DNA of 64,000 bases from Ardenticatenaceae bacterium (GTDB taxonomy: Bacteria; Chloroflexota; Anaerolineae; Promineifilales; Promineifilaceae). Below, piece by piece: positions 25,901 to 34,177 of this stretch. The translations under genes and the position numbers were made by a program. Within the stretch, counting starts at the first letter, position 1; every line of letters starts with the position of its first letter. The stretch is from assembly GCA_020634415.1 (NCBI GenBank), contig JACKBT010000002.1, positions 190,828 to 254,827 on the forward strand. The letters run 5' to 3'. The notes beneath the pieces were generated by a model. That model was not told the DNA's origin, made no database searches, and was given only the letters and a program-made list of their open reading frames with translations.

Positions 25901-26988
25901 TCCAGCAGAGCGTCGCTGGCCGGTGACAAGGCCAGGGTCAGTTTGCGGCCGAAGCCGGTGAAAATATCGCTAAGATTGGTGTAGCGTGCGCCCAGGGCAT
26001 CGGCAGCCCCTTCCAGATCATCCATTGAGGTGGCCGCCAGGTCAACGGCCGTTGCCGCCTGCGTGCCCAAATCCTCAAACTGCGTGCCCAGCAGGGCCAC
26101 GCCCGCCTGCATCTGCACCGCCTGGTCATCGGTCTGGCGCAAACGGCCGGTAACTTCCTGGAACACGTCGGTGATGGTAGACGAGCCATCTTGTAAGCGA
26201 GTAGTGACCTCATCAATGTTGAGGCCAATTTGCTGGAAGCCCTGGGCCGTCGTCTCGCTGCCATCGAGGATGCGAACCCGAAACTCCTTAAACATATCCA
26301 GGAATTTGTCAGTACCCAGCACACCGCCTTGCAGGCCGCCGTCCATGGCTGAGAAGAATTGACCGGCAGTGGCCTGGGCAGCGGCAAACTGCGGGCTGTA
26401 TTCGGTGATGGATTCGAGAAAGTCGCCGCTGCGGTTGAGGCCGCGTTGGAACCCGGCGGCGATGAAGTCGCTGGCCTGCTGCCAGGTCAGGTTGAAGTCC
26501 TCGACGAGGGTGCGGGTGGCACTGATAGTTTGGGGTACATCCCCGCCATAGGTGTCACGAATGGCCAGGGCAAATTCGGCCGTGCCTTGAATGCCCTCTT
26601 CATTCAGGCTGCGAATTTGCTGGCGCACCTGGCCCACCACATTGGCGGCCTCGATTAAATCGCCACCAAAGTTGTTGGCCCACACCTGCTTGGCAATGTC
26701 ACCCAGCAGCCGGGCTTCATCGGCCGTTGCGCCTAATTCAGATTTAAGGTTGCCGACGGCCCGTTGGGAATCGAGAGAGAACTGGAAAACATTCTGGCCC
26801 AACTGGCCTACGGCCTGGATGCCTTTACCGACCGCCCCGACAATGGCATCGCCCAGGGCAATGCCAATGCCATCGGCCACACGGCTCGTCCAGGATTTGG
26901 TCTGCTGTTCACCTTTATCCAAATCCTGATTCAGCCGATCTAAATCGGCTTTTAGGTAGATGAGTGCATCGCCTAATGTAAAGGCCAT
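22966..26988 (-). CDS. Tape measure protein
   Basis: 1340 residues, the longest tail gene, between the tail chaperones and the distal tail gene. N-terminal TMP-type region (about 1-330), transmembrane-prone stretches around 430-470 and 850-930, a long helical/coiled-coil middle (about 580-740, rich in Glu, Lys, Gln) and Gly/Ala-Asp-rich linker (755-800). From about 1025 to 1240 there are about five 42-residue units (ATFWATVSTTIDGWFESFAT and variants), the middle two almost identical in DNA with 126-bp period (23596 and 23722). The tape sets tail length and is ejected at infection. Confidence 0.9.
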   Translation of the reverse strand: MAFTLGDALIYLKADLDRLNQDLDKGEQQTKSWTSRVADGIGIALGDAIVGAVGKGIQAVGQLGQNVFQFSLDSQRAVGNLKSELGATADEARLLGDIAKQVWANNFGGDLIEAANVVGQVRQQIRSLNEEGIQGTAEFALAIRDTYGGDVPQTISATRTLVEDFNLTWQQASDFIAAGFQRGLNRSGDFLESITEYSPQFAAAQATAGQFFSAMDGGLQGGVLGTDKFLDMFKEFRVRILDGSETTAQGFQQIGLNIDEVTTRLQDGSSTITDVFQEVTGRLRQTDDQAVQMQAGVALLGTQFEDLGTQAATAVDLAATSMDDLEGAADALGARYTNLSDIFTGFGRKLTLALSPASDALLDLVNDAMPDVEAGFNRFLANVQAFAVGFVGILRGAMTLGRAFFRGFRGDADTELGGAAENAGGWGRNIVLQLARGMAAAATAVVSVLNQIGQIITGWLKPGSPPRLLPDIDDWGKGLIDAYLSKADQADMSALHRVGDTIMGILGGFGSGESFSLFDSLSGTIQQMFQNLPDAAEDETIIGRIMGSRALLASLVGELEDTGQVSQATFEALAKSLKGLPGMAMDYVQAMVQAASATKEVEAAEEKLKQVMQEYEDRLKPLNDELQGIRDKRQDMADEKRLAQLRQAIARGALSEQDKELALMEIREIELQKAIDATEKEKETAVDAAQATLDAAEAKQKAAEEQLAIQQALIAAQQQGNEMIEQQANLLEQLAQTMEDVASDIGSGVAAAVGEGLGEALAGAGLGEDFDPLAGLDGAGLADGLADSLGEGLGDDLFDGLFDGLDVDGLVDEILGEFAPLEGELEGLGETFGTLGDKIGEYVGYLDPANEDGETFRQVILGIGIALATAAIAPTLAGIAAGLISLVSGLGSVGGIVALLGGPITIVIGLITALGLAWATNFLGIRDKAQEVIDYLQPLFEEFGNFFSGIWDSAGLVWDGFKALFSGDFETFGETIQEAWENAWQTVIDFLSNLWGMAEPKLTEWKDAAVDWFNNVDWKALGLTVITAVIVGLATFWATAETTINGWFDSFATWFNSVDWYGLGFSVVTFLLDALATFWATVSTTIDGWFESFATWFAEMDWYGLGFSVVTFLLDALTTFWATVSTTIDGWYESFLDWFKETDWQYLALWVIEQLEMKLKTFWLETKNTIDDWWRDMKSWFEEQDWGALATNIIDGIVQGVSSGASAVVGALTNLAQGMWDAWTQYWEQQSPSKVMIRSGENIAESGAIGVRNKMQSATAAMRDLADEFFKPVANLQAGVGGPTAVAAAPITPAAPAQTTIHNEFHEGAITLASGEAVRVFFEEYLRGLIDDRQLARVLG

Positions 26989-27664
26989 TATTCAATCACC
27001 AAGCCCACTTCGGCGAACATTTGCTCGGCCGATATACGGCCGTTTGGATTGCCAGTAGATGGTGTGGTTGTGCCAACTCCTGTTGCGCCAACTCCTGTTG
27101 GCCCACCGCCCCACATGCCAGCAATCACCGGCGCAAGCTCGGCCGCCACCAACTTGGCCTCGAACCGCTTACGCCGTAGATATGAAAGTGCCAGGTCAGA
27201 TAACTCGGACTGGCTCAGTTCGCCATCGTCAAAGCCCCACTCGCTGAGGGCTAATTCCGCGTAATCCGCCTGGTACTCCGGCCAGTTGCGACCAAAGTCT
27301 GAAGCTGTTTCATCAACGAACCGAAAGGGTAGGCTAACCCTAACACGGCCGTGAACCCATCCAGGATTTGACTGTCATAGGCGTTCTCATCAATGTAACT
27401 GCGGTCGGCCGTCATTTCTGGTGAGTAGCTAATAAGCAAGTCGGCCATGCGGTCAATGGCCCCGTTCACTTGCACCGCCACTTGCTCGACGATATTGGCG
27501 ATGACTTCGCCGGAGCTTACTTCGATGCCTGCCAGCCCCTGGATGAAACTGGCAATTTCCACGAACTCATTCTGGAACGCTTCACGCCAGGCGGCATTTT
27601 TCTTGCGTGGCAGTTCGTTGACGGTGTAGGTCTTTTCCCCAATGGTCAGTTTGATAAATTTCAT
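26988..27664 (-). CDS. Tail assembly chaperone GT fusion made by -1 frameshift
   Basis: The frame-0 gene (27251-27664, 137 residues) can shift -1 at the heptamer C-CCT-TTC on the minus strand (plus-strand positions 27323-27329), matching the X-XXY-YYZ rule. After the shift translation continues RFVDETASDFGRNWPEYQAD...QMFAEVGLVIE and stops at 26988-26990, overlapping the tape measure ATG. Lambda G/GT and many siphoviruses use such a shift to make a minor long chaperone that recruits the tape. Product would be about 224 residues. Confidence 0.8.
27251..27664 (-). CDS. Tail assembly chaperone (G-type short form)
   Basis: 137 residues, frame-0 product of the chaperone pair, located between the major tail and tape measure genes. 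Hydrophilic, helical; N-terminus FIKLTIGEKTYTVNELPRKKNA. The tail after the slip site (FGSLMKQLQTLVATGRSTRRITRN) looks like out-of-frame filler, typical of the short form. It would bind major tail subunits as in lambda gpG. Confidence 0.75.
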   Translation of the reverse strand: MKFIKLTIGEKTYTVNELPRKKNAAWREAFQNEFVEIASFIQGLAGIEVSSGEVIANIVEQVAVQVNGAIDRMADLLISYSPEMTADRSYIDENAYDSQILDGFTAVLGLAYPFGSLMKQLQTLVATGRSTRRITRN

Positions 27665-27714
27665 GTGGCTCCCAAAATAATAAGTGGCAGTCTAAACTGC
27701 CACTTCATAATTAA

Positions 27715-28314
27715 TTAGCTGGTGGCTGGTGCTGTAATCTTGATGATTTTGCCCAACTGCTTGCCAACCGCTTGGCTCAAGTCGCCTAATGACTCGATTC
27801 GCAGCGGAATGGCTGTCGAGTCGCCTTTGGCAAATTGCAGTTGGCCGTTCAGAACGGCCGTTGCCCGGTAAATCTGAAACCGAATAGGATGCGGGTTGCC
27901 CAGGTCACTGACAAAAAGCCCCTCGACCGCCCAGGTACGCTCAGTTAAAGTTACCTGCCCGCCAAACTCGATAGTTTCTTTGCCTGGCTGGCCTGCCCCT
28001 GGGGCTGTAGTGGTTAACGTACCCTCTGTGCCTAATAGCAAATTTGCCCCGGTGAACTCAGCCAGCGTCGTTTCAAAGGCAACCTTTTCCTCCGTCACTG
28101 ACCGTTTCACATGCAGCGTAGACTGCTCAATCATGGCATTGAAGACGCTGGCATCCCGATTCATCGAGAAGGGTGTCTTGGTCATGGCAATTTCTGTCCA
28201 GCCCGAAGGTGTAGCCCAGGCTGCGCCATAGGCTACCGTGTCGGCTGGCATTGCCGTACCCACTGCCGCGTAAAAGATTCTGGCAGGACTGATGATAATG
28301 TCTGCTGTAGACAT
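27715..28314 (-). CDS. Major tail tube protein
   Basis: 199 residues, beta-rich, between the connector genes and the tail chaperones, which is the standard place for the tail tube subunit. Features PSGWTEIAMTKTPFSMNRDASVF, FETTLAEFTGANLLL and FGGQVTLTERTWAVEGLFV fit the tube fold of siphoviral gpV-like proteins. A good ribosome site (AAGGAG) precedes the ATG. Confidence 0.8.
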   Translation of the reverse strand: MSTADIIISPARIFYAAVGTAMPADTVAYGAAWATPSGWTEIAMTKTPFSMNRDASVFNAMIEQSTLHVKRSVTEEKVAFETTLAEFTGANLLLGTEGTLTTTAPGAGQPGKETIEFGGQVTLTERTWAVEGLFVSDLGNPHPIRFQIYRATAVLNGQLQFAKGDSTAIPLRIESLGDLSQAVGKQLGKIIKITAPATS

Positions 28315-28326
28315 GGCATTTCTCCT

Positions 28327-28719
28327 TTATGCTGCGCTGGGCAGCATGAACATTTGAAAGAATCCTAAAACAAACCAACGGCCGGTCTCTGGCTCTTCAA
28401 TCGCCTGACCCAACACCTCCACATCCGACCAGCGCACCGTTGCGCCGGCTTTCTCGCTGAGGGCCTCAGCCACAAGGGTGTAGGTGTTCCAGGCAGCCAC
28501 AGAATCCTGGCCGTAACATTTCACTTGCATCGAGGGCGCAAGCAGCCCCTCGTATCGCTTTGGCCCGCCCCGGCTTTGGATGCAGACCCCGCCGCCAACG
28601 GCCGGATCGTAATCCTCTGGCGGCACATCGGTGCTGGCCCACACGCGGTCGGCGAAGGCAGTAGCAACGGCCGTATCCGCCAACAAAAACGCACGGGCAG
28701 TGGCATCAATGTCAATCAC
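28327..28719 (-). CDS. Tail terminator/completion protein
   Basis: 130 residues, DUF3168/tail-terminator-like by pattern (IDATARAFLLADTAVATAFADRVWAS....GGVCIQSRGGPKRYEGLLAPSMQVKCYGQD). Such proteins cap the tail tube and join it to the head. It overlaps the gp10-like gene by 4 nt. Confidence 0.7.
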   Translation of the reverse strand: MIDIDATARAFLLADTAVATAFADRVWASTDVPPEDYDPAVGGGVCIQSRGGPKRYEGLLAPSMQVKCYGQDSVAAWNTYTLVAEALSEKAGATVRWSDVEVLGQAIEEPETGRWFVLGFFQMFMLPSAA

Positions 28720-29156
28720 GATTCACCTTTGGCGATAGCCTCGATGATGCCACCAGCTTCGGCCGCGACATCCACCAGTGCTTTATACAGGAAAGATTTC
28801 ATCATCTCCTGGAAGATGGCGTAATTGGCCCCAACGGCGACCAGGGCATCGTAGCCAGGTGGCAGTTGGGCTTCAGGGGCCATCTGCCGTTTAACCTGCT
28901 GACCTTCCTTGTTGGTGTATTGACCGCTGCTGTTGGCCTGGCCGTAGCTGCTGCCTTTAACGCCGATGTGATAGACGCTGTTGAGCATGAAGGCCGTGTC
29001 TACCTGGTCGTTGGCGACGATGTTGATTTTGGCCTGCCCCTCGATGCGGGCGGCGACGGCCGCCAGCCCTTTGCGCGACACGCCGGTGAAGTGAGCGACA
29101 CATTCCTCTTTGTAGAAGTTGACTTCCCCCCCAGGGGTGACAGTTCTAGTTGCCAT
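28716..29156 (-). CDS. HK97 gp10-like head-tail connector
   Basis: 146 residues. The segment LAAVAARIEGQAKINIVANDQVDTAFMLNSVYHIG and the C-terminal YAIFQEMMKSFLYKALVDVAAE fit the HK97 gp10 family of neck/tail-joining proteins. It lies in the normal connector order between head-closure and tail-terminator genes. Confidence 0.78.
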   Translation of the reverse strand: MATRTVTPGGEVNFYKEECVAHFTGVSRKGLAAVAARIEGQAKINIVANDQVDTAFMLNSVYHIGVKGSSYGQANSSGQYTNKEGQQVKRQMAPEAQLPPGYDALVAVGANYAIFQEMMKSFLYKALVDVAAEAGGIIEAIAKGES

Positions 29157-29544
29157 AAGGAATCACCTTCAGCTTCACCACCTGCGCCGTTGGCCCATGC
29201 TCAATCTCGCCAATGATGTCGCCATCGAGGGCGGGGTTGAGCAGTTCGCCATGCCGGGACAGCAGGCGCAGGCGGTCGTAGCGGCTCAGGGTCATATCGT
29301 GGGGCAGGCGCACGATGTAGTCGGCGATGACAGCATCACCGGCGACCTCACGCGAAGAGGGCGGGCGGATGCCACAAGGCTGCTCGGAGCCAACGGCCGT
29401 ATACACATAAACCTTCTTGCCATGTGCGTCTGTGGTGGGGCTGCCCCGCTGCAAACGCTGACAGGTGTCGGGCATCGTGGCAACGGCCGTTCGCTGCACC
29501 CGTTTACGAATTGAGCCTGGCAAGGAATTCACGCACCACCTCAT
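29146..29544 (-). CDS. Head closure/stopper-like protein
   Basis: 132 residues if started at 29544, but the first 15-20 residues overlap the upstream gene by 41 nt and a later start is possible. The pattern GIRPPSSREVAGDAVIADYIVRLPHDMTLSRYDRLRLLSRHGELLNP resembles SPP1 gp16/HK97 gp7-like beta-barrel stoppers that plug the portal. Confidence 0.65.
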   Translation of the reverse strand: MRWCVNSLPGSIRKRVQRTAVATMPDTCQRLQRGSPTTDAHGKKVYVYTAVGSEQPCGIRPPSSREVAGDAVIADYIVRLPHDMTLSRYDRLRLLSRHGELLNPALDGDIIGEIEHGPTAQVVKLKVIPYGN

Positions 29545-29971
29545 GCGGCTGGTAAGGGTCGTCGCTGCGAGTGACAGTTACGAGCTTGGCCGTATTCGTG
29601 CCATCCGGGTCAAAGCCCAAGTCAACGATTTTGTCAGTTGCCTTTTGCAGTTCCCTTTCGGCATGTTGGTAAATGGCCTCACGGCCCATACTGGCCCCAT
29701 CGGCCGATACATCAAATTCCGTTACCAGGCCGCTAACGGCCGCTTCCCAGGCCGCATACCGGGCTAAGGCCCTGAGCTTGACAATGGCCTCCTTGCCCGT
29801 CATCTCGGCCACATCGTCCACATTTGCTATTTCCAGCACGCGGTTGATGATTTCGTTGTAATCACCACCATCCCACGTCCAGGCCAGCAGATCGGCCGTT
29901 GTGCCTAGCACGGCGGGGGAGGCCATGTAACCAGCCAGTTCCTCTTCGGTGTAGCTAGTCGGCAGGGCCAT
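29504..29971 (-). CDS. Head-tail adaptor (gp6-like) protein
   Basis: 155 residues from the ATG at 29971 (MALPTSYTEEELAGYM); the earlier ATG at 30001 lies well within the upstream gene. Helical, with a central run GKEAIVKLRALARYAAWEAAVSGLV. Order and helical nature suit the adaptor ring that sits on the portal (HK97 gp6-like). Family assignment is tentative. Confidence 0.6.
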   Translation of the reverse strand: MALPTSYTEEELAGYMASPAVLGTTADLLAWTWDGGDYNEIINRVLEIANVDDVAEMTGKEAIVKLRALARYAAWEAAVSGLVTEFDVSADGASMGREAIYQHAERELQKATDKIVDLGFDPDGTNTAKLVTVTRSDDPYQPHEVVREFLARLNS

Positions 29972-30380
29972 TGCTCTCCAATGCGGCCAAAGCATCCTCA
30001 ACGGAAAGAGCCATCAAGGCGACGAGTTCAGCTTTGGTCAGTGGCTCCAGTACCGTATCCGTTGTCTCCAGCCGGTCAATGAGATGACTCACCAGGTCGG
30101 CTTTGCCAAAAGCCTTCTCGGCCTGCTCGGCCGTCAGCGGCGGATACCCAACGGTGGTGTCGTCATCAGCAGCCACCGGCGGCAAGGTAAGGCGGGCAAC
30201 GGCCGTTTCCAGGAAGACGGCCAACGCCTCATTGCGCCACAACTGCTGCACCTGGCCGTCTCGATGCGTTTGCGTCAAAGATGGCCAGGGCAGTTGTAGC
30301 TGGTTGGAGAGAGCATTGGCGGCCGCTGTGATGCGGTTTTCAGCTTCCAGAGCGCGGGCCGCCATTATTTCCAGTTTCAT
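29955..30380 (-). CDS. Small head-region protein, unknown
   Basis: 141 residues, helical, directly after the major capsid gene and before the adaptor. Acidic C-terminal half (LTKAELVALMALSVEDALAALESN) resembles the LxKxEL helices of Rho-N/SAP-type binding motifs often found in this spot in phages. Role in head completion is likely from context only. Confidence 0.6.
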   Translation of the reverse strand: MKLEIMAARALEAENRITAAANALSNQLQLPWPSLTQTHRDGQVQQLWRNEALAVFLETAVARLTLPPVAADDDTTVGYPPLTAEQAEKAFGKADLVSHLIDRLETTDTVLEPLTKAELVALMALSVEDALAALESNGPAD

Positions 30381-30388
30381 CCTGCCTC

Positions 30389-31480
30389 CTATTGCGCTAA
30401 GGGCGCAGTGTAGTCAGTCGGATTCTGGTAAGTGGCATTGCCCACATAATGGCACAAAGCCGCCAGCCGATTGCGCACGGCGTAACCGGCAAAGCGCAGC
30501 CAACGATGCTCTTTGCGTGCGCCGTCAGGCGAGTACATTTCGGGGAACAGGCCCTGGCGGCTGGCAACGGGGATTTGTCGCCGCGCCAGGGGCGCACGGC
30601 CGCGCACGTGGGAGATGATGTAGTTGGAGGGCATCCGCCGCCACAGCACCACCCACACCCGGCCCACCTTGCCCAGCAGTTCATCGCCAAAGCCCAGGCT
30701 GATGGACTTGATAAGTTCATCATTGCCGCTGCCGACGCGAATGTCGGTGTCGGTGACTTCCTTGAACGAAGCCAGACCTTCAACGGCCGTTTGCAGATTC
30801 TCGGCAATGTAGGCCACGATGACGGGGTTGTTGCCATTGCTCACGTATTTGGTGAGCGTGGAATAGATGCCGGGGAAGGGGTTGTTGGAATCGTCAATGG
30901 CATTGGCCTGGCCCGTGTAATGGTTGGCCGTCGCCGGTGGCAGCCCTTTGATGGGATAGGTGACGGTGTCGCCATTAGCCAGAGGCATGATGGTGATGTC
31001 ACCCAGCCCTCGTTTGCTGTTGGCCGAGGCGATTTTGTCATAAAACGTCCAGGACGTTTTGGTGAGCAAAGCCGAGATGATGTGGCGTGAATTCCAATCG
31101 GCATCCGCGTTTTGGATCTCCACCGTCAGGTCGTTGATTTCCTGAACGGTCATCATCTCCGAGGCGATGCGATCTGCACCCCAGGCATCGCCACCACCAA
31201 AGATGGGAAAGGCTACCTGGTAGAAGCCCTGGGCACTGCGCGGCCGAGGAATACCGTTCTCATCAATCGGCTGCAAGGTAGAGGTGTTGGGCAGGCGGTA
31301 CTCTTCTTGGGCCACGTCGGTGTCCTCAACCAACTCCTGCATCAGGGTGTTGATCATCCGGTTATGCTCGGCGGCCGTTTCCACCAGGGCCGTATTAATG
31401 CGCTCCACGCCAACGTCGCTGGCGCGGGTATTGAACAGATGTTGTAAGCCTACAAACCCGTAGGCGATTTCAACGGGCAT
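30389..31480 (-). CDS. Major capsid protein
   Basis: 363 residues in the canonical order scaffold - decoration - capsid - connectors. The sequence shows a capsid-like N-arm (AEHNRMINTLMQELVEDTDVAQEEYRLP) and a spine-helix region (DLTVEIQNADADWNSRHIISALLTKTSW). I infer an HK97-fold subunit; the identification rests chiefly on gene order, size and the lack of any rival. Confidence 0.8.
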   Translation of the reverse strand: MPVEIAYGFVGLQHLFNTRASDVGVERINTALVETAAEHNRMINTLMQELVEDTDVAQEEYRLPNTSTLQPIDENGIPRPRSAQGFYQVAFPIFGGGDAWGADRIASEMMTVQEINDLTVEIQNADADWNSRHIISALLTKTSWTFYDKIASANSKRGLGDITIMPLANGDTVTYPIKGLPPATANHYTGQANAIDDSNNPFPGIYSTLTKYVSNGNNPVIVAYIAENLQTAVEGLASFKEVTDTDIRVGSGNDELIKSISLGFGDELLGKVGRVWVVLWRRMPSNYIISHVRGRAPLARRQIPVASRQGLFPEMYSPDGARKEHRWLRFAGYAVRNRLAALCHYVGNATYQNPTDYTAPLAQ

Positions 31481-31490
31481 GATGTACCTC

Positions 31491-31889
31491 CTACAGGTCT
31501 AAACGGAGTCCCTTTTTGGCATTGGGCAGATAGCCATACAAGGGAACAACCGTACCTACGATTAAAGACACCGTGCCGGCAGCGTCGGCCAATGTGCCAT
31601 CGGTGTTGCTGAGGAACACATCGTCGTCATAGGTGAGCGCATCGAGCGCGTCATCCAGGAAGACGATGCCTTTACGCAGCACCGTGACACGGCCGGCCAG
31701 ATTACTGATGCACACGCCCAGCTTGCGGGCTTCGGCCGCACTGCTGGCATTGCCTTTGGTAATCTTGCCGGTGGTGGTGTTGAGACGGCAGTACACACCA
31801 GGCACAATGGCCTCATCCGTTGGCCCGGTGAACTGCTCGATGGCCTCGACCGCTTTCACTTTGGTCGAGTCAATGACTAAATCGGTCAT
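31491..31889 (-). CDS. Capsid decoration protein (DUF2190-like)
   Basis: 132 residues. GPTDEAIVPGVYCRLNTTTGKI, then EARKLGVCISNLAGRVTVLRKGIVFLDDALDALTYDDDVFLSNTDGTLAD, is the small beta-barrel pattern found in phage DUF2190/decoration proteins that stud or stabilise capsids. It lies just upstream of the capsid gene. Confidence 0.72.
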   Translation of the reverse strand: MTDLVIDSTKVKAVEAIEQFTGPTDEAIVPGVYCRLNTTTGKITKGNASSAAEARKLGVCISNLAGRVTVLRKGIVFLDDALDALTYDDDVFLSNTDGTLADAAGTVSLIVGTVVPLYGYLPNAKKGLRLDL

Positions 31890-31898
31890 GTTTGCCTC

Positions 31899-32537
31899 CT
31901 ACATGCGCGGCCGGTAAGCGACTTTGCGCCGGTCGTCCGCGCTCATATGTTGGTCGGGGGATGCGTTGGGGGTAGGTGCGAGACCATTGTCTGCTGCATC
32001 CGACGGCCGTTTTTTCAATTTGGCGGCATTACTGGTTAGCCAGGTCAATTGGTCGGCGATGTCCTTATCGGCCAGAAGCTCCTGGATGTGGTCAGGCACA
32101 CCCTTCAGCAGCTCATCCCGGTAGCCGGTGAGGGCTGCTTCATACTTCTCGGCTCTTTCGGCCAGAGGCTCTAGCTCCGCCACACGCTGGCTCAGGTCCT
32201 GGATTTGGCTCTGCCGCTTCTGGGCTAAGGTCTGCCATTCCTGGCTGGCCTCTAGCTCCTCAGCTTCGCGCTTCCGCTGCGCCTCTTCCATTTCCTTGCG
32301 CATCTTGGCCTCTTGCCGTTTCAGACGCTTTTCCAGCGCGGCTTCAAGTTCAGCTTGAGTGAAGGTTTTCTCTTTGCCTTCACCATCGGCCGTTTCGCTG
32401 CTACTTGCGTCATCGCCACCATCCGGCGTTTCAGTGGAACGGCCGTTAGCCGTCGCCGGCGCAGCTGCATCTCCACCCCCGGAGCCGTTGTCCGGTGCAT
32501 AAAAGACCTGGGGTAAAAAGTTGTGCATTCTTAGCAT
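31899..32537 (-). CDS. Capsid scaffold protein
   Basis: 212 residues, strongly charged with a long coiled-coil (about 70-150: QAELEAALEKRLKRQEAKMRKEMEEAQRKREAEELEAS), acidic N-terminal third and a C-terminal basic tail ending in RRKVAYRPRM. This matches phage scaffolds that guide capsid assembly. It has a good ribosome site (GGAGAGG). A terminator hairpin lies about 110 bp upstream, so capsid genes probably have their own promoter in 32538-32645, though I could not point to one. Confidence 0.8.
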   Translation of the reverse strand: MLRMHNFLPQVFYAPDNGSGGGDAAAPATANGRSTETPDGGDDASSSETADGEGKEKTFTQAELEAALEKRLKRQEAKMRKEMEEAQRKREAEELEASQEWQTLAQKRQSQIQDLSQRVAELEPLAERAEKYEAALTGYRDELLKGVPDHIQELLADKDIADQLTWLTSNAAKLKKRPSDAADNGLAPTPNASPDQHMSADDRRKVAYRPRM

Positions 32538-32645
32538 TCTGTCCTCTCCGCGATTTCACCAGCTCGCGTGGGCTGTGGTAAGGAGTTCAGTGCAGTCCGC
32601 ACACCGTGAATTGCGCTTGGCTCACGTGGGCCGTAGAAAACAAAA

Positions 32646-32686
32646 AACGCCAGGAAACCACAATTGCTTGTGGAATTCCTGGCGTT
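32646..32686 (-). terminator. Strong terminator upstream of capsid operon
   Basis: AACGCCAGGAA / TTCCTGGCGTT with an inner stem CCACAA-TTGC-TTGTGG; read leftward it is followed by six T. It would stop leftward transcripts coming from the right. The 340 bp gap 32538-32877 also holds the cassette promoter and an isolated AAACGGCCGTTT copy at about 32769. Confidence 0.8.
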
Positions 32687-32816
32687 CTGGACGCTCTGTA
32701 TAGGGTTATGTCAATGCTTGGCGGTTATTCTAGCATATTAGAACAGATGTTTTCAAGTGGGGAGGTGAAACGGCCGTTTCTGTGCCAATTGACTTTGACC
32801 AGTTTCCTAGAAAGTA

Positions 32817-32861
32817 TTGACAACCATCTCGTTATCATTCATACTGTAGCTACAGTATGAA
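32817..32861 (+). promoter_or_regulatory. Promoter overlapped by a perfect 24-bp palindrome
   Basis: -35 TTGACA (32817-32822), 17-bp spacer and -10 CATACT (32840-32845). A perfect palindrome covers 32838-32861 (half TTCATACTGTAG), so a dimer bound there would cover the -10 and start point. Probably an autoregulatory operator for the gene at 32878. Confidence 0.75.
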
Positions 32862-32877
32862 ATTAAGGAGATATGAG

Positions 32878-34143
32878 ATGGTAACAATTAAATGTCAACA
32901 CAGTGGAATTGAGTTTGAGGCCAAAAGCACGCGGACAAGGCAACATCCCCTGGTGGCCGCATTCAAAAATGAAAGTGTCAGAGGCAATTACAGCCAAGCG
33001 ATGGAGGCTTTAGAGAAAGCTGCCAAAGTCGGTGGCTACACCACCATTGAAGAGTACATGACTCTGGTAAAGAAGATAATGAGCGGTGCGGTTGCTGCTA
33101 AAAACGAAGCTATCAATCGTCAGCGTCAAGCCGAGCGTGAGGCAGAAAAAGCAGTAGCAGAATTGCGAGCCAGGCGTGAGGCGCAAAATGCTCACTTGCG
33201 GCAACATGGCTACCGATGGCAAAAGCATTATATTGATGCCTTTGATCATTACGAAGAACCAGAACCAGACGACAGATTTGCTTGGGTTTTGGTAGCACCA
33301 GACGGCCGTTGCGATGTGTCGGTGGCGCAGGCACTAGATGAGATTGAGCGCGGTGCTGAAGTTGTCCTGGCTGAAATCGCTGCCCAAAAAGAAGCGTCTG
33401 AAAAAGCGCAGCGAGAAAAAGAAATGACCGAACAGGCCGAAATGGAAGCAGATCGACAGGCGCGGCAGACGTTCGAGGAGCAGTTAGCTGGTTTGACCTA
33501 CGTTTCTTATGGCAGCATCCACCGCGATGAATTGGTCATTCATCGTAACCAGGCTATTCATTTCAAATCTGGCTGGTACACCACTGGTGGTACTTACATT
33601 CCAGTAGAAACGCCACATGGCGCGGGCTGGTTGTGTGAGTTCGGTAACACAGTGACGGCCTATGTGCCGCAGGAAACTGCTGACAGTTGGTTTTTGCGCC
33701 AATGGCAAGAAGAAGCCAGCGCACAAAACGCGCTGGACATCCTGAATAATGTTTTGAAACATAACGGGAAAGGTGTTTATGGCGCTGAATATGCCCTGTG
33801 GGTATTCAATCGTATCGGGGAAGATACTTTGGTTGAACTGGCAAAAAGTGAAGCTGTCAAAATCGAAAGAGGACACTCTTATGCTTATGGCTTTGCCAGC
33901 AAATTTTACCGCATACCCTTGACCTACATTGATAAAAAATTAGTGGATGGTAATTGGGAGGAGTTTGTCTTGGCTGTTGGCTACGGCAATATCCAGCAGG
34001 ATAGGGACATCAAGGATAGTTGGATACCATTGGACGAAGCTGCTGATTCCGATGACTGGCCTACAACGGCCGATGCTCAAGCGGCTGCCGCTGAAACCGA
34101 ACGTGTATCAGAGTTTTTTAGCGCATTTTTTGGAGGAAACTAA
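32878..34143 (+). CDS. Cassette protein with coiled-coil, unknown
   Basis: 421 residues from the ATG at 32878 (AAGGAG 9 nt before); an ATG at 32857 lies in the operator. Region about 60-130 and 160-200 are Glu/Lys/Ala-rich coiled coils, with a globular C-terminal part (about 205-400: VSYGSIHRDELVIHRNQAIHFKSGWYTTGGTYIPVE...). The first residues MVTIKCQHSGIEFEA with Cys/His suggest a small metal knuckle. It is transcribed opposite to all surrounding late genes, the mark of a moron-type cassette expressed in the lysogen. No family is recognised. Confidence 0.75.
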   Translation: MVTIKCQHSGIEFEAKSTRTRQHPLVAAFKNESVRGNYSQAMEALEKAAKVGGYTTIEEYMTLVKKIMSGAVAAKNEAINRQRQAEREAEKAVAELRARREAQNAHLRQHGYRWQKHYIDAFDHYEEPEPDDRFAWVLVAPDGRCDVSVAQALDEIERGAEVVLAEIAAQKEASEKAQREKEMTEQAEMEADRQARQTFEEQLAGLTYVSYGSIHRDELVIHRNQAIHFKSGWYTTGGTYIPVETPHGAGWLCEFGNTVTAYVPQETADSWFLRQWQEEASAQNALDILNNVLKHNGKGVYGAEYALWVFNRIGEDTLVELAKSEAVKIERGHSYAYGFASKFYRIPLTYIDKKLVDGNWEEFVLAVGYGNIQQDRDIKDSWIPLDEAADSDDWPTTADAQAAAAETERVSEFFSAFFGGN

Positions 34144-34177
34144 TGGCCGCAAAGTCTATTGATTCTTGGAGGCAGTC

